64,000 bases of DNA from a virus. A model generated the notes under the pieces. That model saw only the letters and a program-made list of their open reading frames with translations. It was not told the DNA's origin and ran no database searches. Shown here in pieces: positions 9,413 to 18,484 of this stretch (position 1 is its first letter; the number at the start of each line of letters is the position of its first letter). The translations under genes and the position numbers were made by a program. The DNA is taken from IMG/VR virus record IMGVR_UViG_3300043446_004967, positions 1-64,000 of that record; one strand, 5' to 3'.

Positions 9413-10148
9413 ACGTGCGCTTCCTCCCTTTCAACGATATTCTGGGGCGGAAGCTTGCGACAATCGGCGCCAGTGAGGAGTCCAGCACTTTATACGTCTT
9501 TCCTTTTGAGTCGATCAGCTCCATTAAGTCTAAATTGGTCAGTTCGTGCGCGAAAATCGCCGCCCACGCCGCCATAAGCTCGGGCAGCTTCTCCCTATGA
9601 GTATCCCGGAGGCGTAATCTGGGGAAAAACGTGGCGTATTTGATAAAGACATACAGGAGCACCAGTTTCCCGTTCGCCCCCTTGTAGGCGAGGTAACTCT
9701 GCCCGGTCTTTCTGCTCGTATAGGTAAAGGTTCCGAACCGTTTCCAGCTGCGCGGGCCTTTTAGCTTTGGCGTTCCGTCAGGGCGCAGCGCAGCGGATAG
9801 GGGAAGCGTCAGTACCTTAGCCTGTCTCGGCACTACTTGTCCGCCGTATTCGTGTAACCAAGCATAGTACACCCCGGCATACCTGCCTTCGAGTGAGGCT
9901 AAGCTTGTGCCTACAGCGCGTGAGCTTTTAAGCAGAGAGCTTATCAGCCGACTTTGCTCTCCCGAACCGCCAACGTTGTCCGCTACGTCAAGGATTACGT
10001 CTCGCATAAACGCCAGCATGGCGGCGCGCATCGGAGGGGCTACGCGCCTCTCGAACAGCCCTAGTTTTCCCCTGACCATCGGGGCGAGAGCGGACCGCGC
10101 GGACGAGGGGACTTTGAAGGAAAAGAGAAGGCGAGAAGCGCTACCCAT
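9399..10148 (-). CDS. Head-tail joining / tail completion protein (HK97 gp10-like)
   Basis: A 249-aa protein starting MGSASRLLFSFKVPSSA. It lies between the connector-like gene and the tail-terminator-like gene and overlaps both neighbours (8 and 14 bp). The segment YYAWLHEYGGQVVPR resembles the AxxxEFGT.. motif of gp10-type tail completion proteins, which carry a similar 'W..E.G' stretch followed by a basic region. It would join the completed tail to the head. Family membership needs a profile search. Confidence 0.55.
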   Translation of the reverse strand: MGSASRLLFSFKVPSSARSALAPMVRGKLGLFERRVAPPMRAAMLAFMRDVILDVADNVGGSGEQSRLISSLLKSSRAVGTSLASLEGRYAGVYYAWLHEYGGQVVPRQAKVLTLPLSAALRPDGTPKLKGPRSWKRFGTFTYTSRKTGQSYLAYKGANGKLVLLYVFIKYATFFPRLRLRDTHREKLPELMAAWAAIFAHELTNLDLMELIDSKGKTYKVLDSSLAPIVASFRPRISLKGRKRTYGRS

Positions 10149-10791
10149 ACAGCTGCCCAGTCAGAGTACGCCTGAACGGTAAAAGCAGCATCGTCGCTTC
10201 GGGTACGGGACCGGTAAACACGGACGGGTGCCGCGCGATACCCGTGCCGCCTTTATCCGTGCGGGAAGTTCTACGCCCGGTGTCTTTGTTCAGCAGGCTA
10301 TCCAACATGTAGGTGGCCTGTATCGCCGTGGCCGTTTTTATAGGCTGCGGCACGGCGACTAAACCTGCGGCGTCCACGGAGTAGCCCGCGCGGTACTCAA
10401 TGCGAATGCCCGCGCGGCTATGATAGGTTCCGCCGAATAGCGTGATTTTCCCCTGAAGCGCGTCGGTCGTATAATAGTCAGTCGCTAAGGCGGAAACGGC
10501 GCTCCACACAGGGACAAACTCGTAGGAAACTTTAACGATAGGCGCGGGGGACAGTAAAACGGGGGCCTGCTGAAGGCGGAACACCGCAGGTTCGGAGCAA
10601 AGAACCGTAGGGAAATACTCCACCAGCGCGGCGCCGTCGTCCGCGAAACTTCGGCGGCAAAAAGTGCGGACTATTTCCGTGGCGGCGGGGATCAACTGCT
10701 CCGCTAGCAAACTATCGTGAGCCGTAAACGAGGCGGACATGGAACCGAACGCTTTTACGTCTTCGACCGTACAAAAAGAGTAAACAGGCAT
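10141..10791 (-). CDS. Head-tail connector / adaptor protein (HK97 gp6-like)
   Basis: A 216-aa protein starting MPVYSFCTVEDVKAFGS. The helical N-terminus (DSLLAEQLIPAATEIVRTFC) matches the pattern of gp6/gp15-type adaptors, in which a leading strand is followed by long helices. A later IRIEYRAGY segment is also typical. It lies between the capsid block and the tail completion genes and would form the ring under the portal. It overlaps the next gene by 8 bp. Confidence 0.6.
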   Translation of the reverse strand: MPVYSFCTVEDVKAFGSMSASFTAHDSLLAEQLIPAATEIVRTFCRRSFADDGAALVEYFPTVLCSEPAVFRLQQAPVLLSPAPIVKVSYEFVPVWSAVSALATDYYTTDALQGKITLFGGTYHSRAGIRIEYRAGYSVDAAGLVAVPQPIKTATAIQATYMLDSLLNKDTGRRTSRTDKGGTGIARHPSVFTGPVPEATMLLLPFRRTLTGQLYG

Positions 10792-10816
10792 AAGCTAATC
10801 CCCTCGCGTGAAGCCG

Positions 10817-11161
10817 CTAGGCGCGCGCCGCACGGATCCTTTTACGCACTTCGGTAAGGCCGTCTTCGTTGTCTGCGGCGCCTGCTCCCGCGTCGCCGTC
10901 GGCGACGTTACCCCTAAACTTCCGAGGCTTTACAGGCTCTTTAGCTTTCTCCGGCTCGACCCATTCGGAGAACCCAAAGAAGGGCTTTTGTCTGATTTCG
11001 CCGTCCGAGTCTATAGAAGGATACGTTAAGTCCTCTAGCTCGCAGGCCAGCTCCTCCCCTACTTTAACGGGAGTATCTTTATAAAAGTTTATCCCTTTAT
11101 AGCTGTAGAATCGACCTTTTATTAGGTGAGCCGCGTAATACGTTTCGTGAGTTTCCGTCAT
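10817..11161 (-). CDS. Hypothetical protein downstream of capsid
   Basis: A 114-aa protein starting MTETHETYYAAHLIKGRFY. The first 60 residues look like a small beta domain (GRFYSYKGINFYKDTPVKV); the C-terminus is Lys/Glu/Pro-rich and then acidic and disordered. It lies between the major capsid and connector genes, where phages often keep a small decoration or neck protein. I see no recognised motif. Confidence 0.6.
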   Translation of the reverse strand: MTETHETYYAAHLIKGRFYSYKGINFYKDTPVKVGEELACELEDLTYPSIDSDGEIRQKPFFGFSEWVEPEKAKEPVKPRKFRGNVADGDAGAGAADNEDGLTEVRKRIRAARA

Positions 11162-11168
11162 AAGGTGT

Positions 11169-11215
11169 CCCCTGTGCTTTTAGTTTTTTCGGGCCACAAA
11201 ACTATAGCACAGGGG
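11169..11215. promoter_or_regulatory. 10-bp inverted repeat with extended -10 box downstream of capsid gene
   Basis: CCCCTGTGCT (11169-11178) and AGCACAGGGG (11206-11215) form a perfect inverted repeat with a 27-nt spacer. On the minus strand, TGCTATAGT (11209-11201) is an extended -10 box, using the same TATAGT hexamer as other promoters here. No U-run follows the stem, so a hairpin or operator in the leader of the 10817-11161 gene is more likely than a terminator. Confidence 0.4.
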
Positions 11216-11224
11216 GTATCCGCC

Positions 11225-12178
11225 TTAGGCGTCAGCGCCGATCATCGTCGCTTTGACCACCATGTCTTCTTCCTCATATTTGTGGTCGATACGCAACGTC
11301 ATCACAATCACAATGGCACGTTCCCGTATTTCGTTCTCCATCGCTAGGGAGATTCTGCGCTGCACGCCGAAGATGATGTTCTTCGGGTTCAACAGGAAGG
11401 CCATCGTGTCGGGGATCAACGCTGCCCCTTTCACATCCACGTTCAGCATTTTCAGCGGAGCGCTGCCCGTCAGGACCGTATCGCCGAGGGTTGTCTGTCT
11501 GCTGGCAATCGCGGACCGCAACGAGATTTCCCGCTGCATGGACGTATAAAACCTAAACTGAGGCAAGAGACGGTGATACCGGGTAGGCAGCCCCTGTAAC
11601 ATACGCTTAAAAACATCAGGGCTAATGGGCGCCCCGCCGACGTTCACAATGTTAGAGGTAGTCCCCGCTACGATGCCGTTTTGCATTGCCAAGTACGGAT
11701 CGGCTGAAGTAATATCCCCGAGAATAATCTTTTCTTCCAAGTCTAACGCCGCCCGCTCCGCCATCATGTCCAGCAAAGTTTGCTGCAAAGCTTCCCGTTC
11801 GATGTTGTCTTCCAGTACCTCAATGGGAATGTTGAGTTCCGCGATGACTTCTTTCGTGCTCAGCGTCACTTTACTGGTGGTCGGCACAGTCCGCTGGGAT
11901 CGGGGCAAGGCGCGTCCGCCTACTTCTCCTAATTCCGGCGTGGAGATCAGACCTTGCGGGGCGGGGTACAGAATACGTTGGCCTAGTCCGAGTTTGTTGA
12001 TCTCCATCGTCGGGCTGTTCATTTGAACGACGCGGACTTCGTTCAACAGGGTGGGCGTGTCCATCATGCGCCGGAAGAAGCGATTCGCCTGCTCAGGAAC
12101 GAGATAGCCGCCGCCACCCGTCAAATCGCTGAGGGCAATGTCGGCTTTTTGCAGTAGAGCTTGGTTTGAGGTAGACAT
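11225..12178 (-). CDS. Major capsid protein (HK97 fold)
   Basis: A 317-aa protein starting MSTSNQALLQKADIALSDL. The GGGGYLVPEQANRFFRRMMD segment and later PTMEINKLGLGQRILYPAPQ match the phage major capsid family (HK97-fold, no large N-terminal delta domain visible). It lies after the protease and scaffold-like genes and before connectors, the canonical place. It forms the icosahedral shell. The C-terminal IRERAIVIVMTLRIDHKYEE strand pair fits the family too. Confidence 0.88.
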   Translation of the reverse strand: MSTSNQALLQKADIALSDLTGGGGYLVPEQANRFFRRMMDTPTLLNEVRVVQMNSPTMEINKLGLGQRILYPAPQGLISTPELGEVGGRALPRSQRTVPTTSKVTLSTKEVIAELNIPIEVLEDNIEREALQQTLLDMMAERAALDLEEKIILGDITSADPYLAMQNGIVAGTTSNIVNVGGAPISPDVFKRMLQGLPTRYHRLLPQFRFYTSMQREISLRSAIASRQTTLGDTVLTGSAPLKMLNVDVKGAALIPDTMAFLLNPKNIIFGVQRRISLAMENEIRERAIVIVMTLRIDHKYEEEDMVVKATMIGADA

Positions 12179-12225
12179 ACCGTTTGTCCTTTATTCTAGG
12201 GGGGAGGGGCGTGGCCTTACGGCAG

Positions 12226-13410
12226 TTACTTTTTAGGGTCAATCAGGGAGATATACCCCAACCGATCTTTGACCCTACGGAAAGCGTCGTCCTCGTCGCT
12301 AAAGAGGCCGGAGTCGGACGAATTTTGTTTCCTTACAAAGTCGGGCGTTTTAGCTTTCTTCTCCGGCACAGAGTTCTCCAGCGCCTTTACCGAGGCTTCC
12401 AGTCCGGAGGCTTTCTCGGCTGCGGCGCCGACAGCCTCCTCAACGGCGGACATCTTTGCGCCTAGCGTTTCTACGGATTTGGCGACGGCGGCGAGCGCGT
12501 CTTTGATCTCTTGCAGTTCTTGCACGGGGGTCTCCGGAGCGAGGGATTGTAAGGGTTGACTCTCAGGGGGGAGGAGGCTTTTCGCCTCCGCGCTACCCTT
12601 GAACAGAGTGTACAGGGAGCCTACAAGTTGGCTAAACTCTGCCAGTATGGCGTTCACGGCGGAGGCCGGGTCGTCCGCGTGCCGATGGGCATTAACTATG
12701 GCGGCGGACATGGCGTCCTCCAGTTCTTCGTAGCCGGGAGGCACCCCGTCCGTCATTCCCGCCAATAGTACTTCAGACAGCTTGTAGCTATTGCTACACT
12801 CCGCGTAGTAGCACCAGTATTTCTTCTCTTTAACAGGGCGGGAAGACGCTTTGCTTGCCGCCGTGCTGTCTGTCGGCGCACTTTCCTGTGGCTTTTCGGG
12901 CGGCTCCGGGGCGTCTTCCGTGGGAATCTCGTCGGACTTTTCCACGGGGTCGGGCACATTGTCCGTCGAGTCATCGGATTCGTTCAGGGCGGCGGGGGCG
13001 TTTTCGTAGACAACGCCGGTCACACCGGCTTCCATCTCGATTTCGCGCAAAACGCCGCCCGTCTGGGCTTCGTTACCCTTTGCAAAGAAAGAATCTTCCT
13101 TTACCTCAATAACGTAGCCCGTCCAGTCGTTGCCGTCTAAGTAGGCGGCTACCTCAGCTTCGGAAGGGAACACTGCTTTAGCAAAACGCAGCCCGTAAAC
13201 CGCGATATTTTGCTCGTTCCTTTTAGCCGCCCTTTCCGGGGCTTCCGGAGCTTTCCTTGGCTTTCGTGCCACGGCGGTCTCCTTACTTAAGGTTTTCAGC
13301 GCGGCGAAAGGGGTTTCGTTCGCTCCGCGATCAACCAAGGAGACGAACAGCGGGGTCGCGTCTTTCAGGTAGTTAACCCGCCGGACTACTTGCCTCACTT
13401 TCTGCTTCAT
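12226..13410 (-). CDS. XkdF-associated scaffold-like protein
   Basis: I place the start at ATG 13410 (MKQKVRQVVRRVNYL), five bases after the protease gene ends; an upstream ATG at 13476 would overlap that gene. The N-terminus holds KDATPLFVSLVDRGANETPF, a 'VSLVDRGAN' element seen in XkdF-type prohead proteins. A folded region near residues 60-130 is followed by a Glu/Pro/Ser/Thr-rich stretch. A long Ala/Glu/Lys coiled coil comes next (residues about 280-350), then a charged C-terminus. A coiled coil just upstream of the capsid gene fits an internal scaffold that is removed by the neighbouring protease. Confidence 0.65.
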   Translation of the reverse strand: MKQKVRQVVRRVNYLKDATPLFVSLVDRGANETPFAALKTLSKETAVARKPRKAPEAPERAAKRNEQNIAVYGLRFAKAVFPSEAEVAAYLDGNDWTGYVIEVKEDSFFAKGNEAQTGGVLREIEMEAGVTGVVYENAPAALNESDDSTDNVPDPVEKSDEIPTEDAPEPPEKPQESAPTDSTAASKASSRPVKEKKYWCYYAECSNSYKLSEVLLAGMTDGVPPGYEELEDAMSAAIVNAHRHADDPASAVNAILAEFSQLVGSLYTLFKGSAEAKSLLPPESQPLQSLAPETPVQELQEIKDALAAVAKSVETLGAKMSAVEEAVGAAAEKASGLEASVKALENSVPEKKAKTPDFVRKQNSSDSGLFSDEDDAFRRVKDRLGYISLIDPKK

Positions 13411-13414
13411 ACCG

Positions 13415-14032
13415 CTACAACAAAAAATATCTATGCGAGTGGCCGGCGGAGTCTTCCGTCGAGGAGCTGCACGCAATCTCGTGCGTATGCCCGGCGTCTT
13501 CGGACGTATGGCCGCCTACCACTTTTCCATTATTGTCTAGTTTTACATAATACACATGCGAATGTCCATTACTATCTTCGGTTTTTCCAAACATTTGAGA
13601 CATTACGTTTACGGTAACGGGGACTTCCTCCTTATAGGTGTATATTTCCATAGAGTAACCGTTGTACTTCCCCGATTTAATTTCGCGCCACAAAGTGTCG
13701 TCGTGCACTTTTACTGCTAAAACCCACGCGCCTTCAGTAAAGTCAGGGTCGCCCGGCCGGGCAATGAAGGATTCGACTGCCGTAGCCGCCGCCTTTATGT
13801 TGTTATGCTGTGTGTCGATACACTCCGCCTTACCGTGGAGCAGGAATTTATGTGCTAGCTTTTCCAGCTCGTCGGCGGACATGGCGTCCCCGTGAGAATC
13901 CACTACCTCAGGCGCATAAACCTCCCCGTAGACGATCTGCTTTTCGCCGTGTACTTTTTTGAAAATGACCTGCGCAGCGGAAGACGTGTGCTCCGGCAGC
14001 TTCGCTTTAGCAATAAGCTCATGCTTGTTCAT
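13415..14032 (-). CDS. Prohead protease, XkdF-like (Peptidase S78_2 type)
   Basis: A 205-aa protein starting MNKHELIAKAKLPEHTSS. The pattern GEVYAPEVVDSHGDAMSAD, then ECIDTQHNN, then VESFIARPGD and EGAWVLAVKV...GYSMEIY is that of XkdF-like putative serine proteases, with a candidate catalytic His in QHNN and Ser in GYSME. The C-terminal 60 residues carry three Gly-His-Ser/Thr-His motifs (NGHSHVY, AGHTHEI, AGHSHRY), a metal-binding-like tail often found in these proteins. It would process scaffold and capsid precursors during head maturation. Confidence 0.8.
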   Translation of the reverse strand: MNKHELIAKAKLPEHTSSAAQVIFKKVHGEKQIVYGEVYAPEVVDSHGDAMSADELEKLAHKFLLHGKAECIDTQHNNIKAAATAVESFIARPGDPDFTEGAWVLAVKVHDDTLWREIKSGKYNGYSMEIYTYKEEVPVTVNVMSQMFGKTEDSNGHSHVYYVKLDNNGKVVGGHTSEDAGHTHEIACSSSTEDSAGHSHRYFLL

Positions 14033-14047
14033 AGCGTTACCTTATGG

Positions 14048-15748
14048 TTAGGCTGCGGCGGAAAGGCCGGCAGCGTATGAGGAAAGTAATTCCGCCGCCT
14101 CTTTAGCGAGGGGCTTGCCCGGCAAGGTAGGAGCCTCCGCCGCTGCGGCCATTTGTTGAATAAATGTGTCGAGACCCTTAATAACGGTCCCTTTCTTCAC
14201 CATCTCCAGTATGACGGCGAAGGGAGCGTTACCCCAGTCCTCCGAGATACTGGGGACGTCTATCGCCAGTATCTGGTTAGCCAGCCCGATCACGACGTTA
14301 GGCGTCAACGCGCCTTGCCCGCCAAGAGAGTCTACGATTGTGGCAATGGACTCCGGGTCCGACAACGGCGCCCCAAGGGACTTAAACCTCCAGTATTTAG
14401 GGCTATAGGTGGAGAAGATCTTCGTGTTGAGAAACTCATCAAACCGCATACGCTCAGGCAAATACACTTGATTTTCCGCAACCTGCATGGAGGCTATGGC
14501 CGACGCGCGGGTGTAATCCTGCGCCCTTCCTTGGCTAATCGGAGGGAGGCGAAACACGGAGCGTCCTTTCTCCGCGTTCTTGCTGTCGTACTCTTGGAAA
14601 AGTCCTTCTTGCTGTCTTTCCGAAATCATAGGCCGCATATCGATGCGCGGCGCAGGCTGGGAGTGGTCCAGCCCGCCCGCTTGGTCGTCCGCTAAAGCCT
14701 CTATGACAAGGACGCGATTCATCGAGCCTTGTCCCCTGCGGCTGACAATCGACTCTTCTAACGCGGCGAACGACTCCTGCGTTAAGTTACCCCCCGACAC
14801 AAGCACTGCCATTGCCGGAATAGCGTTCTCCCGGAAAAAGTTTAAGTTAACCTCCTCCGCTTCTCTGCTTCCGAGAATGGCGGGCAAAATGCCTACCCAT
14901 TTCGGCACACCGTACAGATGGCCGGGCATGTACTGCGCGTCCATATAGATCTCCGTCGCTTGCTCCTCAAACGGAAGATCCGGATTCACCTCGCCTGTTT
15001 TGGGGTCTATCGTTCGAGGGTCGCCGAACTCTTTAAAGTATACGCGTTCCAGCGTGCCGGGACTAATCTGAACATACCTGCGAAAATACCTAGGGACAGT
15101 GCGCACAAACGGATCACCGTTAGCGTCTACTTGCGTGACCCGCACATACGCCGGCGTAGGGTCCACGCGCGTCATCCTTAACGTAAACATCGGGACATGG
15201 TCGAACAGGACGACTTGTCCTTTCCGATTTCGCGCGACCTCAAATGCCCGGCCCCCTAGGATCTCATAGTCGCTCCTTGACTGTTTTCGCGTCTCGACAA
15301 GCGATCTTGACTGGGAGAACCCCGTAACTACGGACTCCAGCATCTTCATCTCTTTGAGGGCGGCGACGCTTTCTTGCTTCCCTTTCGGCCCTATGTACTC
15401 CCAGATATGCCCGTAACCCTCGATGTTAATAGCCATCGATTCGACGCACGGGCTAAGGATGCTGCTTTGCGCGTAAATATTGATTAGGCGATTGAACGTA
15501 TAAATCGGCTCCTCGATACAGTAAACCATGTCCCCCCCGTAAACGGAGGAGAAAGGATCGCTTAGCTGTTGACTATGCTCCCCTTTCCGTAGTATTCCGT
15601 CTTGGTATACGGTGAGCGGCTCAAGCTCGGAGATTAGCGGGACACGTCCGCCCGTGCGGGGCGCGCGAGCCTTCGCCTCCGTAGGCACGGTTTCGAGTTT
15701 CGGCGCTTGAACGGAGTTGTGCACACGCGGATGTCTTTTTCTAGCCAT
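14048..15748 (-). CDS. Portal protein (PBSX/XkdE family)
   Basis: A 566-aa protein starting MARKRHPRVHNSVQAPKLE. The segments FNRLINIYAQSSILSPCVES, VPMFTLRM, and HLYGVPKWVGILPAILGSRE follow the PBSX-type portal pattern. The dodecameric portal forms the DNA entry and exit ring and nucleates head assembly. The upstream promoter at 15785-15812 makes it the first gene of the left structural operon. The C-terminal 60 residues are Ala/Glu-rich. Confidence 0.87.
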   Translation of the reverse strand: MARKRHPRVHNSVQAPKLETVPTEAKARAPRTGGRVPLISELEPLTVYQDGILRKGEHSQQLSDPFSSVYGGDMVYCIEEPIYTFNRLINIYAQSSILSPCVESMAINIEGYGHIWEYIGPKGKQESVAALKEMKMLESVVTGFSQSRSLVETRKQSRSDYEILGGRAFEVARNRKGQVVLFDHVPMFTLRMTRVDPTPAYVRVTQVDANGDPFVRTVPRYFRRYVQISPGTLERVYFKEFGDPRTIDPKTGEVNPDLPFEEQATEIYMDAQYMPGHLYGVPKWVGILPAILGSREAEEVNLNFFRENAIPAMAVLVSGGNLTQESFAALEESIVSRRGQGSMNRVLVIEALADDQAGGLDHSQPAPRIDMRPMISERQQEGLFQEYDSKNAEKGRSVFRLPPISQGRAQDYTRASAIASMQVAENQVYLPERMRFDEFLNTKIFSTYSPKYWRFKSLGAPLSDPESIATIVDSLGGQGALTPNVVIGLANQILAIDVPSISEDWGNAPFAVILEMVKKGTVIKGLDTFIQQMAAAAEAPTLPGKPLAKEAAELLSSYAAGLSAAA

Positions 15749-15784
15749 AGTGATCTGCCCGACGACATAAAGTAAATTACCATA

Positions 15785-15812
15785 ACTATATAGTAAAACG
15801 GGTTAACGTCAA
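15785..15812 (-). promoter_or_regulatory. sigma70-like promoter for portal/structural operon
   Basis: On the minus strand: -35 TTGACG (15812-15807), a 16-bp spacer, -10 TATAGT (15790-15785). The -10 lies inside the palindrome ACTATATAGT, so a -10 box also exists on the plus strand facing the 15828 gene, though I see no matching plus-strand -35. Confidence 0.65.
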
Positions 15813-15827
15813 TTGTAAGACACATAT

Positions 15828-16436
15828 ATGCTTTCCCCTACGCAGACCGACGACTTTGTTCCCGACGACGAATTAATGAAATTTTTTCATGGCAAAGATT
15901 TGACAGAAAACGTCTTAAGCTCCGCTAGCCGAGAGGCGATTGTGCGCGCTCGACCCGCCTCTCGGGAAGGGGTCCGCGCCGTAGTGGAGGATACGCCGAG
16001 AGGTCGCGTGCTGCGATACCCTCCTGATGAAGACGGTAAAGTGTGCGAGGTGCTTATACCGCAGGAGCGCTTAAAGGAGGTTGATGTTACGGCGCTTCGC
16101 GACACGCTATACGCGCTAATGGCAGTGGCGGCTTGGGAGCCCTTTGTTAGCCTAGGTCTTACCCCCGTACCACAGGAAGACGCTACGGAGGTGGTCGCCA
16201 TTATGCGGGCTATTGCGCGTGAGCACGGCAAGCCCATTTTAGACGGGCCTGATTTGATAGAGCATATTCTAGCCCATGAAGATAAAGAGGCTCCGCTAGG
16301 AAAACGTTATCGAAAAGCAGTGCCCGCGTATCCCGCAGCTTTTGCGAAGTTCAAGGAGGAGCAGCGCGTAAAACGCTTGCTCCGTCGAAGGAAACGACTG
16401 AACCGTGGAAAGAGACGGAGCAAGAAATCCCGTTAA
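15828..16436 (+). CDS. Hypothetical protein with highly basic C-terminal tail
   Basis: A 202-aa plus-strand gene in an otherwise minus-strand late region, between portal and terminase. It starts MLSPTQTDDFVPDDELMKFF. The first 170 residues are mixed alpha/beta with no motif I recognise. The last 35 residues are dense in Arg and Lys (RLLRRRKRLNRGKRRSKKSR), suggesting nucleic-acid binding. No clear Shine-Dalgarno precedes the ATG. The isolated orientation suggests separate timing from the packaging and head genes. Confidence 0.7.
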   Translation: MLSPTQTDDFVPDDELMKFFHGKDLTENVLSSASREAIVRARPASREGVRAVVEDTPRGRVLRYPPDEDGKVCEVLIPQERLKEVDVTALRDTLYALMAVAAWEPFVSLGLTPVPQEDATEVVAIMRAIAREHGKPILDGPDLIEHILAHEDKEAPLGKRYRKAVPAYPAAFAKFKEEQRVKRLLRRRKRLNRGKRRSKKSR

Positions 16437-16477
16437 CATTGTTCAGGGGTTCAGGGGGTGGAGCAGCGCGTAAGCCA

Positions 16478-18484
16478 TCATCTTCGGCTAACCACGCGTC
16501 GCAGTGTCACCCTCCTCTTGGTTGCCTTCCTGTTTAAATAGGACACCGCCGTGCGTTCACAGGACCCGTCCTTAATACTTTCCGCTGTGGCGGGGTCGCC
16601 TAGCAGGCGTGTCCGTTCGTCAAAGCTGTAGTCTCTGGCCATGGACCACGACGATTTTCGCGTCATCAGGAAGCTAGTAACACCGCACAGGGCGTCCGCG
16701 ACGTCCTTGCTGGACTGCGGGCGGTGATCCACCTTGATCTTGTTATTCTTAACAACCTGTTCCAGTTCGGAAAGCTCGGTCCGCGCAATAATATGACGTG
16801 GGAGAAGTAGCCGGCCTTCGTACAAAGCATCTCGTAATACGTTGTACGGCTCTATCTTCTCTACGGAGATATATTCGGTCGTGAATCCTTTAGTCTTTAG
16901 GATCTGCCGCGAGTCTACGGACTGGAAGCCGTCAAAGGTTACCCACTTCAAGGGAAGCGCATAGTCGTCTCGCAGGGCAATCAGCAGGGCGCGAATGGAG
17001 GCAAACTCAATCTCTCCCCCGGGAGGAGCCACCACGCGCAGCGCAAAATCTATGGCGATCACCGGCATCCATTCTTGCCGCCTCTTTTCGGTCACGGGAT
17101 CGTAAGACTCAACCATGCGCAGCCCTGCCACATGCCCGACGGCGATCCCGCAAGCGTCCTTTTTGAGCCCTAAGTCTACGTGACACGCACGCGGACTGTC
17201 CACGTCCAGCCGAACATACTCAGTGACGGGGCGAGGCATCCCCAGAGATAAGTCCACGCTTTCTTGTCGAAAGATGTTACGGTAGCCCGCCTTTTCCGCC
17301 GCCTCCATGCACTCGGCGATGCATTCCCTTCTGAGGATAAAAGGCGAGGTGGCGAGCGTCGTTTTGCCGGCAAAGTCTCTGATGGCCCCATCCGTGTTAT
17401 TCTCAAAATCAGTTCGGAAATCCTCGGGCACGTCGATAACTTCGCAGCCCGCCGGCGCCGTTTCTCCCGTAGCTAACACTTTTGACCGGATCGTATCGTT
17501 ACCGATCAGAACCCGAAAAGTCCGGTCGGAGAATGTCCCTTCCGGCTTGACCTCCCACTGTGCATATGAGTATACGTAGATGGAAGGGTCGGCGCCCCCG
17601 CACATGGTAGACTGGGCGGCCTTCAGTTCCGTGAAGTCGTCGGGAAACCGCGACGAGGAGATTAAGTACAGCGTTCCCGGTAATTTCCCTTTTTGCATAA
17701 ACCGGGATTTGCGTCGCTTAGCTAACGTGTCATACAGGGCTTTGGCTTGGTCGAACGACCCGTCCGCGTTGGCTTCGGAAGACTTAGACTCACCGATCTT
17801 CTGCATGAAGTTCATTTCGTCCAAGATGCCGCCCATGACGTTCATGGAGATAGCCCCTGTCGTAGCGGACGACACCGGAACGACGGAGACGTTGTTCCTC
17901 CTGAAGATCATCTCGCTGAGGACTTTTTTGTCGTAAGGATAAATTTTCTCAAAATACGGGGACTTGCGGAGGTACTGCCCTAGCTCGTTGAATACCGCTT
18001 TCTTTGCCGTAGACAGTCGGATCGACTGGATGGTAAAGATAATCGAGGACTTCGACGGCAGGCCGAAAGTGTTTTGCGGGTTACGCATACACGAAAGCTT
18101 ATACAGATCCCGTGAGAGCATCAGGTTCGCCAGCGTAGACTTCCCGATCCCCAAGGCTCCTTTTAGTACGGCTTCCGTATAGATCCCCTTGTCCAACTCA
18201 TGGCACGCCTCGATAATCCTCGGGTAAACCTTACTTTCCTCCACGCCCAGATAGGCGGGGTCGAATAAGAACGTATCGATTGGCACAAGAGGACGCGCGT
18301 AGGCGCATTGCTCTAGCAGTAAGGCAAGATCCCCCGTTCTCGCCGCCGTCTGTATGGCGTCCCCCCATGCCTCCCGCGTTTTACGGTCGGACATTCCCGT
18401 CAGCTCGATGCGTAACTGCTCGATTAGCGCGCGCAGTTCTTCGTCTTCGTCCCACGAAGATCTACTCGTCGTCTTTCTTATCAT
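16478..18484 (-). CDS. terL: Terminase large subunit (ATPase/nuclease)
   Basis: A 668-aa protein starting MIRKTTSRSSWDEDEELR. Walker A GALGIGKST lies at about residues 109-117 and Walker B GGILDEMNF at about 218-226. The C-terminal half has the RNase H-like nuclease pattern beginning ACHVDLGLKKDACGIAVGH, with the first acidic ligand in VDLG and another in WVTFDGFQS. It drives DNA into the prohead and cuts the concatemer. It overlaps the preceding small-subunit candidate by 23 bp. The protein is somewhat longer than most large terminases (450-600 aa). Confidence 0.9.
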   Translation of the reverse strand: MIRKTTSRSSWDEDEELRALIEQLRIELTGMSDRKTREAWGDAIQTAARTGDLALLLEQCAYARPLVPIDTFLFDPAYLGVEESKVYPRIIEACHELDKGIYTEAVLKGALGIGKSTLANLMLSRDLYKLSCMRNPQNTFGLPSKSSIIFTIQSIRLSTAKKAVFNELGQYLRKSPYFEKIYPYDKKVLSEMIFRRNNVSVVPVSSATTGAISMNVMGGILDEMNFMQKIGESKSSEANADGSFDQAKALYDTLAKRRKSRFMQKGKLPGTLYLISSSRFPDDFTELKAAQSTMCGGADPSIYVYSYAQWEVKPEGTFSDRTFRVLIGNDTIRSKVLATGETAPAGCEVIDVPEDFRTDFENNTDGAIRDFAGKTTLATSPFILRRECIAECMEAAEKAGYRNIFRQESVDLSLGMPRPVTEYVRLDVDSPRACHVDLGLKKDACGIAVGHVAGLRMVESYDPVTEKRRQEWMPVIAIDFALRVVAPPGGEIEFASIRALLIALRDDYALPLKWVTFDGFQSVDSRQILKTKGFTTEYISVEKIEPYNVLRDALYEGRLLLPRHIIARTELSELEQVVKNNKIKVDHRPQSSKDVADALCGVTSFLMTRKSSWSMARDYSFDERTRLLGDPATAESIKDGSCERTAVSYLNRKATKRRVTLRRVVSRR

